Shown piece after piece: positions 8,544 to 17,987 of a stretch of DNA of 64,000 nt; the first letter of the stretch is position 1, and each line of letters starts with the position of its first letter. A program made the translations under genes and the position numbers. Below the pieces are notes generated by a model. It did no database searches. It was not told where the DNA came from and was given only the letters and a program-made list of their open reading frames with translations. The stretch is taken from the NCBI RefSeq assembly GCF_000746025.2, contig NZ_CP045798.1:3579501-3643500 (forward strand). Reading direction: 5' to 3'. Origin of the DNA: Thermanaerosceptrum fracticalcis. Lineage in GTDB: Bacteria > Bacillota > Peptococcia > DRI-13.

Positions 8544-9860
8544 ATGACTGATTTGCTAGCACAGGTTAAAGAGGCCGGAGTGGTAGGCGCAGGCGGGGCT
8601 GGGTTTCCCACCCACATCAAGCTCAATGCCCGTGTGGAATATGTCCTGGTGAACGGAGCGGAATGCGAGCCCTTATTAAGGGCAAACCAGCAAATGCTGG
8701 CTAAATATGCCCAGGAACTCTGGCAGGCTCTCCGGCTGGTTGTTGAGCATACAGGGGCACGGAAGGGGATTATCGCCCTTAAGATAAAATATGAACAGGC
8801 GCGCGCCGCCCTGGAGAGTTGCCAGCCCAGGGAAGGAGTATACGGGATTCATTTATTGGATGATTTTTATCCCGCAGGTGATGAACACGTACTGGTCCAT
8901 GAAGTCACAGGCCGTATTGTACCGGAGGGCGGGATTCCCCTGAAAGTGGGTTGTGTGGTGATCAATGTGGAAACCCTGCTCAATGTATTAGGGGCTGTCC
9001 GGGGTGTGCCCGTAACCCATAAATTCGTTACTGTTACAGGGGCTGTGAGAAAACCCCTGACTGCCTCCGTTCCTCTCGGAACCAGGATTAGCGCTTTACT
9101 GGAATTGGCGGGGGGATCGTTAATAGAAAAATATGGAATAATCGAGGGCGGCCCCATGATGGGTAAAGCAGTGGCTGCCGGGGATGTGGTAACCAAGACT
9201 ACGGGCGGCGTCATTGTCTTACCTGTCCACCATCCCTTGCTCCAGCATAAAAACGAGAGTGTGCGGCTAAACATTTTAAGGGCCAGGGCTGCCTGCTGCC
9301 AGTGCCGGATTTGTACTGATCTTTGTCCCCGTTATCTTTTAGGCCATGGGCTGGAGCCTCATAAGATTATGCGGGCCCTTGGTGCTGGTTCTTTGACCAA
9401 GGAGCTTACCCAGGCTTTTCTCTGTTCCGAATGCGGGGCCTGTGATAAGTTTGCCTGTCCCATGGGTTTATCTCCCCGGCAGCTCAACAGCATGTTAAAA
9501 CAGGAAATGGGTAAGGCCGGTATCAGAAACCCCCACGGACGCAACGAACTAAAACCGGAAGCCTCCAGGGGCTGGCATAAAATCCCTAGCAACAGGTTAA
9601 TTGCCCGCCTGGGCCTGGAAGCCTATAATGTCCCGGCCCCTTTGCTTGAGATAGAGGTGAATCCCCAGGAAGTTATACTTCCTTTGCAGCAGCACCTGGG
9701 CCAGCCGGCAAGGCCCGTAGTCCAGGCAGGAGAGAAAGTGGATAGGGGACAGTTGATCGGAACCATACCGGACCATAATGCCGTAGGGGCCAATCTTCAT
9801 GCCAGTATTAGAGGGATTGTGGAGTCCGTTACCTCGTCTATAACCATCAAAAGGCTGTAA
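8544..9860 (+). CDS. pduS: Cobalamin reductase PduS (RnfC-like flavin/Fe-S protein)
   Basis: RnfC-like NADH-dependent flavoprotein that reduces cob(II)alamin for adenosylation by PduO. 438 aa. Residues 12-26 contain the glycine-rich GVVGAGGAGFPTHIK, followed by VNGAECEPLL, both hallmarks of RnfC/PduS. Two 4Fe-4S motifs are visible: CCQCRICTDLC around residue 251 and CSECGACDKFACP around residue 294. A C-terminal lipoyl-like/SLBB region (AGEKVDRGQLIGTIP) is present. It sits between pduP and pduT; PduT is the shell protein thought to give it an electron path. Confidence 0.93.
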   Translation: MTDLLAQVKEAGVVGAGGAGFPTHIKLNARVEYVLVNGAECEPLLRANQQMLAKYAQELWQALRLVVEHTGARKGIIALKIKYEQARAALESCQPREGVYGIHLLDDFYPAGDEHVLVHEVTGRIVPEGGIPLKVGCVVINVETLLNVLGAVRGVPVTHKFVTVTGAVRKPLTASVPLGTRISALLELAGGSLIEKYGIIEGGPMMGKAVAAGDVVTKTTGGVIVLPVHHPLLQHKNESVRLNILRARAACCQCRICTDLCPRYLLGHGLEPHKIMRALGAGSLTKELTQAFLCSECGACDKFACPMGLSPRQLNSMLKQEMGKAGIRNPHGRNELKPEASRGWHKIPSNRLIARLGLEAYNVPAPLLEIEVNPQEVILPLQQHLGQPARPVVQAGEKVDRGQLIGTIPDHNAVGANLHASIRGIVESVTSSITIKRL

Positions 9861-9874
9861 AGTTGGTGAAAGTG

Positions 9875-10423
9875 ATGAAAAAAGCCATTGGCATACTGGA
9901 AATTAAAAATATTACGCAGGGCATTTTAGCGGCCGATACCATGCTGAAAGCAAGCCATGTGGAACTTCTGCAAGCTACACCTGTCTGCCCCGGAAAGTTT
10001 ATGATTATCGTGGCCGGTGATGTGGGAGCGGTAAAGAATGCGGTAGAGAGCGGTAGTCAAATTAGTCCTGGAGCAGTCATAGACAAATATGTCATTCCTA
10101 ATGTCAATGAAAATGTCTTTCCTGCCCTGTGCGCCACGAGCCAGGTTAAAGAACTGGGCGCTTTAGGCATAGTGGAAACCTATTCTGTGGCTGCGGCTAT
10201 CATGGCGGCGGATGCGGCAGTCAAATCGGCCTACGTCCAGCTCATTGAGGTTAGATTAGCCCGCGGTATGGGGGGCAAAGCCCTTGTTTCCCTTACTGGG
10301 GATGTGGGTGCCGTGAAAACAGCGGTGGCAGCGGCAAGCCAAATTGCCCAGGATGCGGGAATGCTGGTGGATCAACTGGTCATCCCTGCACCCCACCGGG
10401 ATTTGCAGTCCAGTATTTTATGA
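9875..10423 (+). CDS. pduT: BMC-T shell protein PduT with Fe-S pore cysteine
   Basis: Tandem-domain trimeric shell protein, about 182 aa, with two BMC domains (KKAIGILEIKNITQGILAAD, then LGALGIVETYSVAAAIMAAD). PVCPGKF in the first domain matches the cysteine segment that ligates a 4Fe-4S cluster in the central pore of PduT from enteric bacteria, so electron transfer across the shell with PduS is likely. ATG at 9875 begins the domain; TTG/GTG codons at 9863-9871 could extend it by up to four residues. Last gene of the operon seen here; PduU, PduV, PduW and PduX are not found downstream. Confidence 0.93.
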   Translation: MKKAIGILEIKNITQGILAADTMLKASHVELLQATPVCPGKFMIIVAGDVGAVKNAVESGSQISPGAVIDKYVIPNVNENVFPALCATSQVKELGALGIVETYSVAAAIMAADAAVKSAYVQLIEVRLARGMGGKALVSLTGDVGAVKTAVAAASQIAQDAGMLVDQLVIPAPHRDLQSSIL

Positions 10424-10513
10424 AAGGCCCTGCCGGCGGCCGTAGTGGCCTCTGTTACCGGGAACCTGGTCATAGGGGCCGTCTTTGGCATCCTGGGTGT
10501 TTTACAAGGCTAA
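10424..10513 (+). pseudogene. 29-codon hydrophobic C-terminal remnant behind pduT
   Basis: Directly after the pduT stop, in the same frame, 29 sense codons read KALPAAVVASVTGN then LVIGAVFGILGVLQG and a stop. The stretch is strongly hydrophobic, like the last membrane helix of a transporter such as EutH-type permeases, but no start codon or further coding sequence exists. It may be the tail of a deleted membrane-protein gene, or chance. It ends inside the convergent arsR stop codon region. Confidence 0.3.
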
Positions 10514-10857
10514 ATTTCTTCTAAAGTGGAAGTATCAATGTTACAGCAGATGCTGGGAGCATGTTTTTCTCTGGCCGGATGGTCCTGTAGGTAATCATGC
10601 TGTAAATCCTCCAGCAAATGATGACATTCCTCCCTGTTGAGGGAATAAAAAGTCCATTTGCCTTCTTTGCGGTCATTAATCAGCTCTGCCTGACGGAGAA
10701 TTTTTAAATGATGGGACACCGCAGGCTGGCTTAGATGCAGGCCTTCAATGATTTCACAGACACACATCTCTTCCTGGGATAACATTTTCAGGATTTTTAA
10801 GCGTGTGGGCTCAGCCATGGCTTTAAGTCTCTCTGCGGTTTTTGTATATATATCCAT
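10510..10857 (-). CDS. arsR: ArsR/SmtB-family metal(loid)-responsive repressor
   Basis: Winged-helix repressor, 115 aa. EPTRLKILKMLSQ and the recognition helix LHLSQPAVSHHLKIL are typical of ArsR. The pair of cysteines in EMCVCEI (residues about 31-33) matches the ELCVC motif that binds As(III)/Sb(III) in ArsR, and a second Cys pair (SICCN) lies near the C-terminus. No arsenic resistance gene is next to it, so its target is not visible. It converges on the pdu operon and is transcribed from its own promoter just upstream; it could autoregulate there. Confidence 0.85.
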   Translation of the reverse strand: MDIYTKTAERLKAMAEPTRLKILKMLSQEEMCVCEIIEGLHLSQPAVSHHLKILRQAELINDRKEGKWTFYSLNREECHHLLEDLQHDYLQDHPAREKHAPSICCNIDTSTLEEI

Positions 10858-10893
10858 AAAAACCCCCTAGCAACAAAAAGAAACATTTATTTT

Positions 10894-10923
10894 ATTATAA
10901 TTCCTGCAGCAGCTGGATATCAA
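10894..10923 (-). promoter_or_regulatory. Sigma-A promoter of arsR
   Basis: Read on the minus strand: TTGATA, 18-base spacer, TATAAT. It lies about 37 bases before the arsR ATG. AT-rich imperfect dyad sequence between the -10 box and the start could hold the ArsR operator. Confidence 0.6.
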
Positions 10924-10956
10924 GAAATGTAAATACGTAAAAATAAATCTAAAGTA

Positions 10957-10989
10957 AAACCCCCCTGAAAAATGTGTCCAGGGGGGTTC
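10957..10989 (-). terminator. Intrinsic terminator of the first opp operon
   Basis: A 10-base perfect stem (AACCCCCCTG / CAGGGGGGTT) with an 11-base loop, followed on the minus strand by TTTTACTTTAG. It sits about 65 bases after the oppA stop. Confidence 0.8.
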
Positions 10990-11051
10990 GGTTATTATTT
11001 ATCTCGGTTTCCTTCCCTATAACGGGTAACGGGAAGCGGGTTGTGTCTAAA

Positions 11052-12710
11052 TTACTTCACAATTTCAGCCTTATCAAAGTAGGTGAAGCCGAGAGGAGAC
11101 TTGTGCAGGTTCTTGATGTAAGACTTAATCATGGTGTTTTCGGTGTAGTGGAAAATAGGAATCATGATCACATCATCCAGGAAGAGTTTTTCGGCTTTGT
11201 GGAGAATCTCCATGCGTTCTTTTTCATTAGCTGCTAATCTTGCTTTCTGGATTAACTTGTCAAATTCCTTGTTGCTCCACTGGGCATCATTGTTACCGTT
11301 GCCGGTTGTAAAGAGGTCGATGAAGGTCATGGGGTCGTTATAGTCGCCCAGCCAGCCGTGTCTGGCAATCTGGAAGTCACCTTTTTGCCTGGTGTTCACG
11401 AAGACAGCCCACTCCTGGTTAGTGAGGGTGATATTGCTAATGCCCAAGTTCTTCTTGAACATTTCCAGGGCAGCTTCGGCAATTTTTTTGTGACCTTCGT
11501 TGGTGTTGTAAATAAGAGTAATGGGGGGTAAGCCTTTACCTTCAGGATATCCTGCTTCAGCTAAGAGCTTCTTAGCTTCTTCCGGCTGAGCCTTGATGGG
11601 GAAGAAGGCGCCGCCAACGGTACGGAAGTCCTTGCCGGGTTCGGCATCGGGTACCCCGGGGGGAACGAAGGCCGTAGCAGGAATACCTGATTTTCTAACT
11701 TTATCAACGATATCTTCCCTGTCAATGGCTAGGGCAAAAGCTTTTCTAACTTTCAAGTTATTGAAAGGAGCTTTCTTGACGTTGAAGCAGTAGTAGTAAG
11801 TGCCTAACTGGGGAAGAATCTTAAATTCTTTGGATTCCTTCTTCAGCCTGGGGATCTCTTCGAGAGGTACTTCATCGATGACATCCACTTCGCCTGCTTC
11901 GAAAGCAGACAGCATGGTGCTGGCCTCAGCGATGAAGGTTTCAATATAGCCGTCAATCTTGATGGCATCTTTGTTCCAGTAGTGTTCGTTCTTCACGAAC
12001 TTCATCATGTCCTTGGATTTCCACTCTACCATCTTGAAAGGACCGTTACCAATATAGGATTCAGGGGAGAGGGCCCACTTGTCACCGTACTTGGTAATAA
12101 TGTCTTCCCGAACAGGAGCCAGGGTGGGGAAGGCTGTCAGTTTGAGCCAGAAAGGAGTGGGTGATTTTAATTGGACTTCCAGGGTGTAGTCATCTTTAAC
12201 CTTAATACCTACATCCTCGAAATTGACCTTACCAGTCTTATCAGAGTTGAACTCTTCGGCATTCTTGATGTAGAAAAGCTGGTAAGCATATTCGGCAGCA
12301 GTCTTTGGATTTAAAGCCCGCTTCCAGGCATAGTAGAAGTCATTGGCAGTTACAGGCTTACCATCAGACCATTTGGCGTTTTTCCGTAAGTAGAAGGTGT
12401 ATTTGGTCTTGTCGGGGGAGATATCCCACTTTTCAGCTACGCCAGGGGCTGGGTTATCGTTTTCATCTAAAGTTGTTAAACCTTCAAAAGCAGAGAGAAT
12501 GATGGTACCGCCGTTAACGGTTGTGTTAAGAGCAGGATCAATGGTTTCAGGTTCCTGGCCGTGGTTATGTCTAATAAATTTGCCTTGAACCTGGGATTTC
12601 GGCTGCTCTTTAGGAGCTTCAGCCTGGGGTTTCTTGTCACTGCCGCAGCCGGCTACTAAAGTGACCATGAGAGAAAGGACCAGCACAAAAACTACTAGCT
12701 TGTTCTTCAT
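11052..12710 (-). CDS. oppA: Oligopeptide ABC transporter substrate-binding lipoprotein (OppA)
   Basis: Extracytoplasmic peptide-binding protein, 552 aa, of the SBP family 5. A lipoprotein signal sequence ends in the lipobox LVAGC at about residue 22, so it is anchored to the outer face of the membrane. Family motifs include EPETIDPALNTT, NDFYYAWKRALNP and IGNGPFKMVEWKS. The long insert pattern resembles Gram-positive OppA/MppA more than dipeptide DppA. It is the last gene of a minus-strand operon oppB-oppC-oppD-oppF-oppA, 89 bases after oppF. Peptide uptake is inferred from family. Confidence 0.88.
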   Translation of the reverse strand: MKNKLVVFVLVLSLMVTLVAGCGSDKKPQAEAPKEQPKSQVQGKFIRHNHGQEPETIDPALNTTVNGGTIILSAFEGLTTLDENDNPAPGVAEKWDISPDKTKYTFYLRKNAKWSDGKPVTANDFYYAWKRALNPKTAAEYAYQLFYIKNAEEFNSDKTGKVNFEDVGIKVKDDYTLEVQLKSPTPFWLKLTAFPTLAPVREDIITKYGDKWALSPESYIGNGPFKMVEWKSKDMMKFVKNEHYWNKDAIKIDGYIETFIAEASTMLSAFEAGEVDVIDEVPLEEIPRLKKESKEFKILPQLGTYYYCFNVKKAPFNNLKVRKAFALAIDREDIVDKVRKSGIPATAFVPPGVPDAEPGKDFRTVGGAFFPIKAQPEEAKKLLAEAGYPEGKGLPPITLIYNTNEGHKKIAEAALEMFKKNLGISNITLTNQEWAVFVNTRQKGDFQIARHGWLGDYNDPMTFIDLFTTGNGNNDAQWSNKEFDKLIQKARLAANEKERMEILHKAEKLFLDDVIMIPIFHYTENTMIKSYIKNLHKSPLGFTYFDKAEIVK

Positions 12711-12799
12711 CAGTTCTACCTCCCATAATTTGGATTTGTGATTGACACCACTTCACTTCGCCAAACAACTCTTTTACCTCTTTCTGCACCCCCACAACC

Positions 12800-13789
12800 T
12801 TAATTAATTTTATGGACTAAGTGGCAAGCCACCCAGTGACCGGAAGCTACTTCTCGCAGCTCGGGTACTGTTTCACCGCAGATGGCCTCGGCATAAAGGC
12901 ATCTTGTCCTAAAACGGCACCCGCTGGGAGGATTCATAGGGCTTGGTACGTCACCTTCCAGGATAATCCGCTGTTTCCTATCCGCTGTTTTAGGGTCGGG
13001 AACGGGTATGGCTGATAACAAAGCCTTGGTGTAGGGATGTAAAGGCCTTTTATACAGCTCTCGACTACTGGTCAATTCAGCCAGTTTGCCCAGGTACATG
13101 ACACCCACCCGGTTGGAGATATGCTTCACCATGGACAGGTCATGGGCAATGAAGAGGTAGGTCAAACCCAGGTCATTCTGCAAATCCTCCAGCAGGTTTA
13201 CCACCTGGGCCTGGATGGATACGTCCAGGGCGGATATAGGCTCATCACAGATAATAAATTCGGGCTGTACCGCCAGAGCGCGGGCGATACCAATCCGCTG
13301 CCTTTGACCGCCGCTGAATTCGTGGGGGTACCTGTTGGCATGCTCAGAGTTAAGACCAACTTTACGCAGGAGTTCCTGAATGATTTCTTTACGCTCTTGT
13401 CCCCTGGCGATATCATGGATGTCCAGGGGTTCACCAATGATGTCACCCACAGTCATCCTGGAGTTAAGGGAGGCATAAGGGTCCTGGAAAATCATCTGCA
13501 TTCTCTTACGGTAAGGGAGCATTTCCGTCTGGGAGAGATGGGTAATATCTTTTCCGTCAAAAATAATCCTTCCGTCGGTGGCTTCATACAGCTTGATGAT
13601 GGTGCGGCCGATGGTGGTCTTACCGCAGCCGCTCTCACCCACTAATCCCAGGGTCTCCCCCTTCTTAATGTAAAGACTTACATCATCTACGGCTTTGAGT
13701 ACGGTTTTTTCTCTACCGAAGAAGCCATTGGTCATCTCAAAGTATTTTTTAAGATTGTTTACTTCCAATAAAACTTTACCTTCGGACAC
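12800..13789 (-). CDS. oppF: Oligopeptide ABC transporter ATPase OppF
   Basis: Cytoplasmic ATP-binding subunit, 329 aa. Walker [13 protein letters not shown] near residues 55-66, signature [14 protein letters not shown], Walker [14 protein letters not shown], and the C-terminal oligopeptide-transporter domain with Cys residues in [34 protein letters not shown] at the start is the usual OppF N-terminus. It begins only two bases after oppD ends and pairs with OppD as heterodimeric motor. Confidence 0.92.
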   Translation of the reverse strand: MSEGKVLLEVNNLKKYFEMTNGFFGREKTVLKAVDDVSLYIKKGETLGLVGESGCGKTTIGRTIIKLYEATDGRIIFDGKDITHLSQTEMLPYRKRMQMIFQDPYASLNSRMTVGDIIGEPLDIHDIARGQERKEIIQELLRKVGLNSEHANRYPHEFSGGQRQRIGIARALAVQPEFIICDEPISALDVSIQAQVVNLLEDLQNDLGLTYLFIAHDLSMVKHISNRVGVMYLGKLAELTSSRELYKRPLHPYTKALLSAIPVPDPKTADRKQRIILEGDVPSPMNPPSGCRFRTRCLYAEAICGETVPELREVASGHWVACHLVHKIN

Positions 13790-13791
13790 GC

Positions 13792-14787
13792 TTAGTTCCC
13801 CCTTTCAACCTTGGGTGAATTGGGGTGCAGAAGCCAGCAGGCAGCCTTATGGACAGGAGACAGATCCGTATATAGGGGGCGCTGCTCCACACAGATTTCC
13901 ATGGCATGTTCACAGCGCGGGTAAAAAGGACAACCTGCGGGTGGTTTAAGTAGATCAGGGGGTTGACCGTCAATGGGAATGAGACGTTCCTTCTTTTCTG
14001 TTTCGATATGGGGGATAGATTTTAAGAGTCCCCAGGTATAGGGATGCTTGGGATTGTAGAAAATATCCTCCCTGGTTCCTTGTTCGACGATGATACCGGC
14101 GTACATGACGATAATCCTGCTGCAGATCTCAGCCACCACGCCCAGGTCATGGGTGATTAAAATAATGGAGGTATTGATTTTTTCTTTCAGTTCTTTCATC
14201 AACTCCATGATTTGGGCCTGGATGGTAACATCCAGGGCTGTTGTTGGCTCGTCGGCGATAAGAAGTTTGGGCTGGCAGCTTAAAGCCATGGCGATCATGG
14301 CCCGCTGTCTCATACCGCCGCTAAACTCGTGGGGATACTGGGCTGCCCTTTTTTCCGGGCTGGGTATACCCACTAAGCGCAGCATCTCAATGGCCTTGGC
14401 TTTGGCTTCCTTACGGCTTAGTTGCTGGTGGCGCATCAGAGGTTCCATGATCTGGTTGCCCACAGTAAAGACGGGGTTCAGGGAAGTCATGGGGTCCTGG
14501 AAAATCATACTGATTTCATTACCCCGGATCTTCTGCATTTCCCGTTCTGACAACTTAACCAGGTCCTTACCTTTGAAGTAAATAGAGCCGCCGATAATCC
14601 GGCCCGGGTAGCTCAACAGCCTCATGATGGACATGGAGGTAACACTTTTACCGCTACCTGATTCGCCAACAATACCGATAGCTTCACCCACCCCTACCTG
14701 AAAGCTAACGCCACCGACGGCTTTAACTTCACCCACATGGGTAAAGAAAGATGTCTGCAGGTTCTCGATTTCTAAGATGTTTTTCAT
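13792..14787 (-). CDS. oppD: Oligopeptide ABC transporter ATPase OppD
   Basis: Second ATPase of the importer, 331 aa. Walker A GESGSGKSVTSMS, signature SGGMRQRAMIAMAL, Walker B LLIADEPTTALDVT and the switch histidine in ILITHDLGVVAE. The C-terminal oligopeptide domain has CPFYPRCEHAMEIC. Order and spacing (10 bases after oppC, 2 before oppF) place it in the same operon. Confidence 0.92.
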   Translation of the reverse strand: MKNILEIENLQTSFFTHVGEVKAVGGVSFQVGVGEAIGIVGESGSGKSVTSMSIMRLLSYPGRIIGGSIYFKGKDLVKLSEREMQKIRGNEISMIFQDPMTSLNPVFTVGNQIMEPLMRHQQLSRKEAKAKAIEMLRLVGIPSPEKRAAQYPHEFSGGMRQRAMIAMALSCQPKLLIADEPTTALDVTIQAQIMELMKELKEKINTSIILITHDLGVVAEICSRIIVMYAGIIVEQGTREDIFYNPKHPYTWGLLKSIPHIETEKKERLIPIDGQPPDLLKPPAGCPFYPRCEHAMEICVEQRPLYTDLSPVHKAACWLLHPNSPKVERGN

Positions 14788-14797
14788 TCTCTTCCTC

Positions 14798-15730
14798 CTA
14801 CTTTCTCAGACGAGGATCTAGGGCGTCTCGCAGGCCATCTCCAAAAAAATTGAAAGCCAGCATGGTGATGGAGATAGCCAGAGCGGGAAAGAAAAGTATA
14901 TGGGGATAGGATCTGATGGCTGGCACAGCGTCGGAAGCTAACATACCCCAGCTGGCCATAGGGGCAGAGACACCGAGGCCGATAAAGCTCAGGAAGGCTT
15001 CCGTAAAAATAGCCCGGGGAATGCTGTTGGTTACGGTGATGATAATGGGGCCCATACAGTTGGGGATGAGATGCCGTAATAAGATGCGCACATTATTGGC
15101 GCCCAGGGTCCGTGCCGCTAGTACGAATTCCTGTTCTTTCAGGCTAAGGACCTGCCCCCTCACGATCCGGGCCATTTCCAACCAGTAAACAGCGCCCAGG
15201 GCAATAAAGATACTTTTTAAACCTGGCCCCACAACCACCATTAGGAGGATTACGTACAAGACCAGGGGCACCGAGTAAAAGATGTCAACAATCCGCATCA
15301 TGATGTTGTCAATTCTTCCGCCAACCAAACCGGAAATACCGCCGTATAAAACTCCTAGGGTAAGGTTGATGAAGCTGGCCACGAAACCCACGGCCAGGGA
15401 AATCCTGGCGCCGTAGAGGACGCGGACAAACATATCACGACCCAGGGTATCGGTACCGAACCAGAATTCGCTGTTGGGGGGTAACCCTTGTTTATCCAGG
15501 AACTGGTCGGAGTAGGAGAATTTCGAGAACATGGGACCAAAGATAGCCAGCAGGATGATAAAGATAATGGTATAAAGACCCAGCATGGCCATTTTGTTCT
15601 CCTTCAGTCTCCGCCAGGCATCTTGCCAGTAAGTCACCGTAGGTCTGACAATTTCGTTGGTTCTTTTCTGGCTGGCGGGCAGGGGACTGAATTTTTCAGG
15701 ACTGATCTTGGAAAGCTGTAAATTTGCCAT
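14798..15730 (-). CDS. oppC: Oligopeptide ABC transporter permease OppC
   Basis: Inner permease subunit, about 310 aa, with an N-terminal membrane segment (MLGLYTIIFIILLAIFG) and the binding-protein-dependent transport domain containing the EAA loop (ARTLGANNVRILLRHLIPN). LDKQGLPPNSEFWFGTDTLGRDMF is typical of OppC/DppC; only parts are quoted as motif. ATG at 15730 is chosen because GGAGGAGGTAGAGAG precedes it; an upstream in-frame start would lie inside oppB. Confidence 0.9.
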   Translation of the reverse strand: MANLQLSKISPEKFSPLPASQKRTNEIVRPTVTYWQDAWRRLKENKMAMLGLYTIIFIILLAIFGPMFSKFSYSDQFLDKQGLPPNSEFWFGTDTLGRDMFVRVLYGARISLAVGFVASFINLTLGVLYGGISGLVGGRIDNIMMRIVDIFYSVPLVLYVILLMVVVGPGLKSIFIALGAVYWLEMARIVRGQVLSLKEQEFVLAARTLGANNVRILLRHLIPNCMGPIIITVTNSIPRAIFTEAFLSFIGLGVSAPMASWGMLASDAVPAIRSYPHILFFPALAISITMLAFNFFGDGLRDALDPRLRK

Positions 15731-15746
15731 TCTCTCTACCTCCTCC

Positions 15747-16667
15747 CTATTTACCAATGCGGATACGGGGGTCGATAAACCCATAAATGATGTCAACGAG
15801 TAGGTTCATAAGAACCATAAAAGTGGCGTAAAAAACGGTGGTACCAAGGATAACGGTGTAATCCCTGTTCCCGATACTGGTGACGAAGTGTTGTCCCAGG
15901 CCGGGAATGGCAAAAATCTTTTCAATGACAAAGGTACCGGTCAAGAGTGTGGCAATCACAGGTCCCAGGTAAGTGATGATAGGGATCAGGGCGTTCTTTA
16001 AAGCATGTTTATAAATAACGACACGTTCGGGCAAACCTTTGGCCCGGGCTGTCCGGATATAGTCCTGCTGGATAATTTCTAAAAAGCTGGAGCGGGTCAA
16101 ACGGGCAATGTAGGCTGTGGAATAACCTGCCAGGGCTATGGCCGGCATAATGGTGCTTTTCCAGGAAACCCAGCGGGAAGTGGGGAGCCACCCCAGTTTC
16201 ACACCAAAGATATAGATGAGGAGGGTAGCCACTACGAAGTTGGGTATGGCCACACCGATGGTGGCCAGGAACATGGCCAGGTGGTCCTGCCACTTGTTTT
16301 GCCTCAGGGCGGAAATGATCCCTGCCGGGATACCTACCACCAGCATGATAACTAGGGTGATTAAACCAAGCTGGGCAGAAACAGGAAAGCCTTTTTTGAT
16401 GATGTCGTTTACCGTAAGACCGGGGTATTTAAAAGAGGGGCCTAAATCACCTTTGGCTAAACTTACTAAATAATCTGTATACTGTTTCCAGAGTGGGTCG
16501 TTGAGATGGTATTTTTCTTCAATTTGTTTCTGCACTTCGGGAGGGAGGGCTTTCTCCCGGGTAAAGGGGCCACCGGGTATGGCATGCATCAATACAAAAG
16601 TGATGGTGACGATAAGGAAAATGGTGATCGCTGATGTCGCTAACCTGTTGAGTATAAATTTGAACAT
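15747..16667 (-). CDS. oppB: Oligopeptide ABC transporter permease OppB
   Basis: First gene of the operon. 306-aa permease with an N-terminal helix (FILNRLATSAITIFLIVTI) and LMHAIPGGPF, the OppB/DppB N-terminal signature. The EAA loop is visible as RTARAKGLPERVVIYKHALKN. ATG at 16667 lies 8 bases after GGAGG; the TTG five codons upstream overlaps that site. Its promoter should lie in the AT-rich region 16.7-16.9 kb on the minus strand, but I see no clean consensus. Confidence 0.9.
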   Translation of the reverse strand: MFKFILNRLATSAITIFLIVTITFVLMHAIPGGPFTREKALPPEVQKQIEEKYHLNDPLWKQYTDYLVSLAKGDLGPSFKYPGLTVNDIIKKGFPVSAQLGLITLVIMLVVGIPAGIISALRQNKWQDHLAMFLATIGVAIPNFVVATLLIYIFGVKLGWLPTSRWVSWKSTIMPAIALAGYSTAYIARLTRSSFLEIIQQDYIRTARAKGLPERVVIYKHALKNALIPIITYLGPVIATLLTGTFVIEKIFAIPGLGQHFVTSIGNRDYTVILGTTVFYATFMVLMNLLVDIIYGFIDPRIRIGK

Positions 16668-17158
16668 TAAACCATCCTCCAATAATTATTTATTATTAAA
16701 GAAAATTTAAAGAAAGCCTAAATATGAGTAAAGAAATATAACCAGGTATTAATTCAATATGTACATGGTATTTCCTTCTTGGTAAAAGAACTTCTTCATA
16801 AAATAATTGGTAAACTCTTAATATTCATAAATATTCTTCAAAAACAATAAATTTGCATTATGTATGGCTAAGCATGACTATTAGTGAATTTATTATTCAT
16901 ATCACATACTTGAGAACCCCTAACTATTATATTACAGTAACTAGATATTTCAATGGAAAATGACACCAGGTGTGTCGCTTTAACATTTTTTAAGATGATA
17001 TAATATATTCTTGCACATATATGTATATTGGAATCAGCCGATTGGGACAGGTTGTCCCAGGTTACTGATCACCGGACACTGTTCACAATAAGTACCGAGT
17101 ACCCTAGTAACGAGTGCCGAGTGGACCTAAAAAATACTGAGAAAATACTCGCGACTCG
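16668..17158. repeat. Intergenic region: AT-rich leader plus degenerate word repeats
   Basis: 491 bases between oppB and a phosphoribosyltransferase gene, no credible gene. 16.68-17.03 kb is AT-rich and probably holds the opp promoter. Short dyads occur: GACACC/GGTGTGTC near 16962 and GGGACA/TGTCCC near 17045. From about 17055 onward the sequence becomes a string of related words (GATCACCGGACACTG, ACCGAGTACCC, AACGAGTGCCGAGT, ACTCGCGACTCGCTACTCGTG) belonging to the repeat family seen at five other loci. Confidence 0.6.
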
Positions 17159-17809
17159 CTACTCGTGACACGTCACTTTTTTATTAGTCTCCTCCAATAT
17201 ATTAAGTACGGCTTCATGGGATATTTCCGAAAAGTCTTCATAGAATTGACCGACAGCTCTAAAATCAATGGGAGCGTGTAAATAAATGAGTTTGTCAACC
17301 AGGGATTCAAAAGAGGAAACTACATCTTCGGGCAAGACAGGGACGGCCAGAATGATAGGATTTGTAGTCTGCTTCCTCAAAGAGGAGAGGGCGGCCTTTA
17401 CGGTGTAGCCTGTGGCAATACCGTCATCTACCAGAATTACCATGTAGTTTTTCAAATCCGGAAGAGTACCCCATTTACCATAGAGATGAGTACGTTTGGC
17501 GATTTCCTGCTTTTCTCGTTGGATCACTTTTTCCATGTCCTGTGGTATGAGGCCTAAATAGTTTAAAAGAGTTTCGTCGTAGGAAACTGTTCCATCAGGT
17601 GCTACTGCTCCTACAGCGTATTCGGGATTAAAGGGAGCGCCTATTTTACGGGGGATAATCACATAAAGTGGTGCTTGGATTCCCCGGGCAATGGGAGAAG
17701 CTACTTCGACACCACCCCGGGGAATGCCGATGACCAGTGGGTTTTTAAGCTGTAGGTCCTGAAGCAAAGGCATCAGCAGGGAACCGGCATGGGTTCTGTT
17801 TTTGAACAT
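17159..17809 (-). CDS. Phosphoribosyltransferase-domain protein
   Basis: Type I phosphoribosyltransferase-like protein, 216 aa. The PRPP loop is clear: VILVDDGIATGYT near residues 121-133. VIGIPRGGVEVASPIA and IPRKIGAPFNPEYAVGAV match the predicted phosphoribosyltransferases related to COG1926, which are often free-standing. The substrate base is unknown. ATG at 17809 is favoured because GGTGG lies before it, while the TTG nine codons upstream precedes that site. It runs divergently from the formate dehydrogenase gene. Confidence 0.75.
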   Translation of the reverse strand: MFKNRTHAGSLLMPLLQDLQLKNPLVIGIPRGGVEVASPIARGIQAPLYVIIPRKIGAPFNPEYAVGAVAPDGTVSYDETLLNYLGLIPQDMEKVIQREKQEIAKRTHLYGKWGTLPDLKNYMVILVDDGIATGYTVKAALSSLRKQTTNPIILAVPVLPEDVVSSFESLVDKLIYLHAPIDFRAVGQFYEDFSEISHEAVLNILEETNKKVTCHE

Positions 17810-17901
17810 AAATCTTTTCGCCACCTTTAAAAACAAAAATAAGACTAATTAAATACATTTTATGCTGGTGACGGAAGCTTTAAACATCTAGGATCAATGA
17901 T

Positions 17902-17930
17902 TTGAATGTTAGAAAGTTGTCTGCTATACT
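17902..17930 (+). promoter_or_regulatory. Sigma-A promoter of formate dehydrogenase gene
   Basis: TTGAAT, 17-base spacer, TATACT, ending about 57 bases before the ATG at 17988, in the divergent intergenic region. Confidence 0.6.
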
Positions 17931-17987
17931 GTTTATTAATTTATATAATTTTCAGTCTGTACTATGATTGAGCTGAGGGGGAAACTG

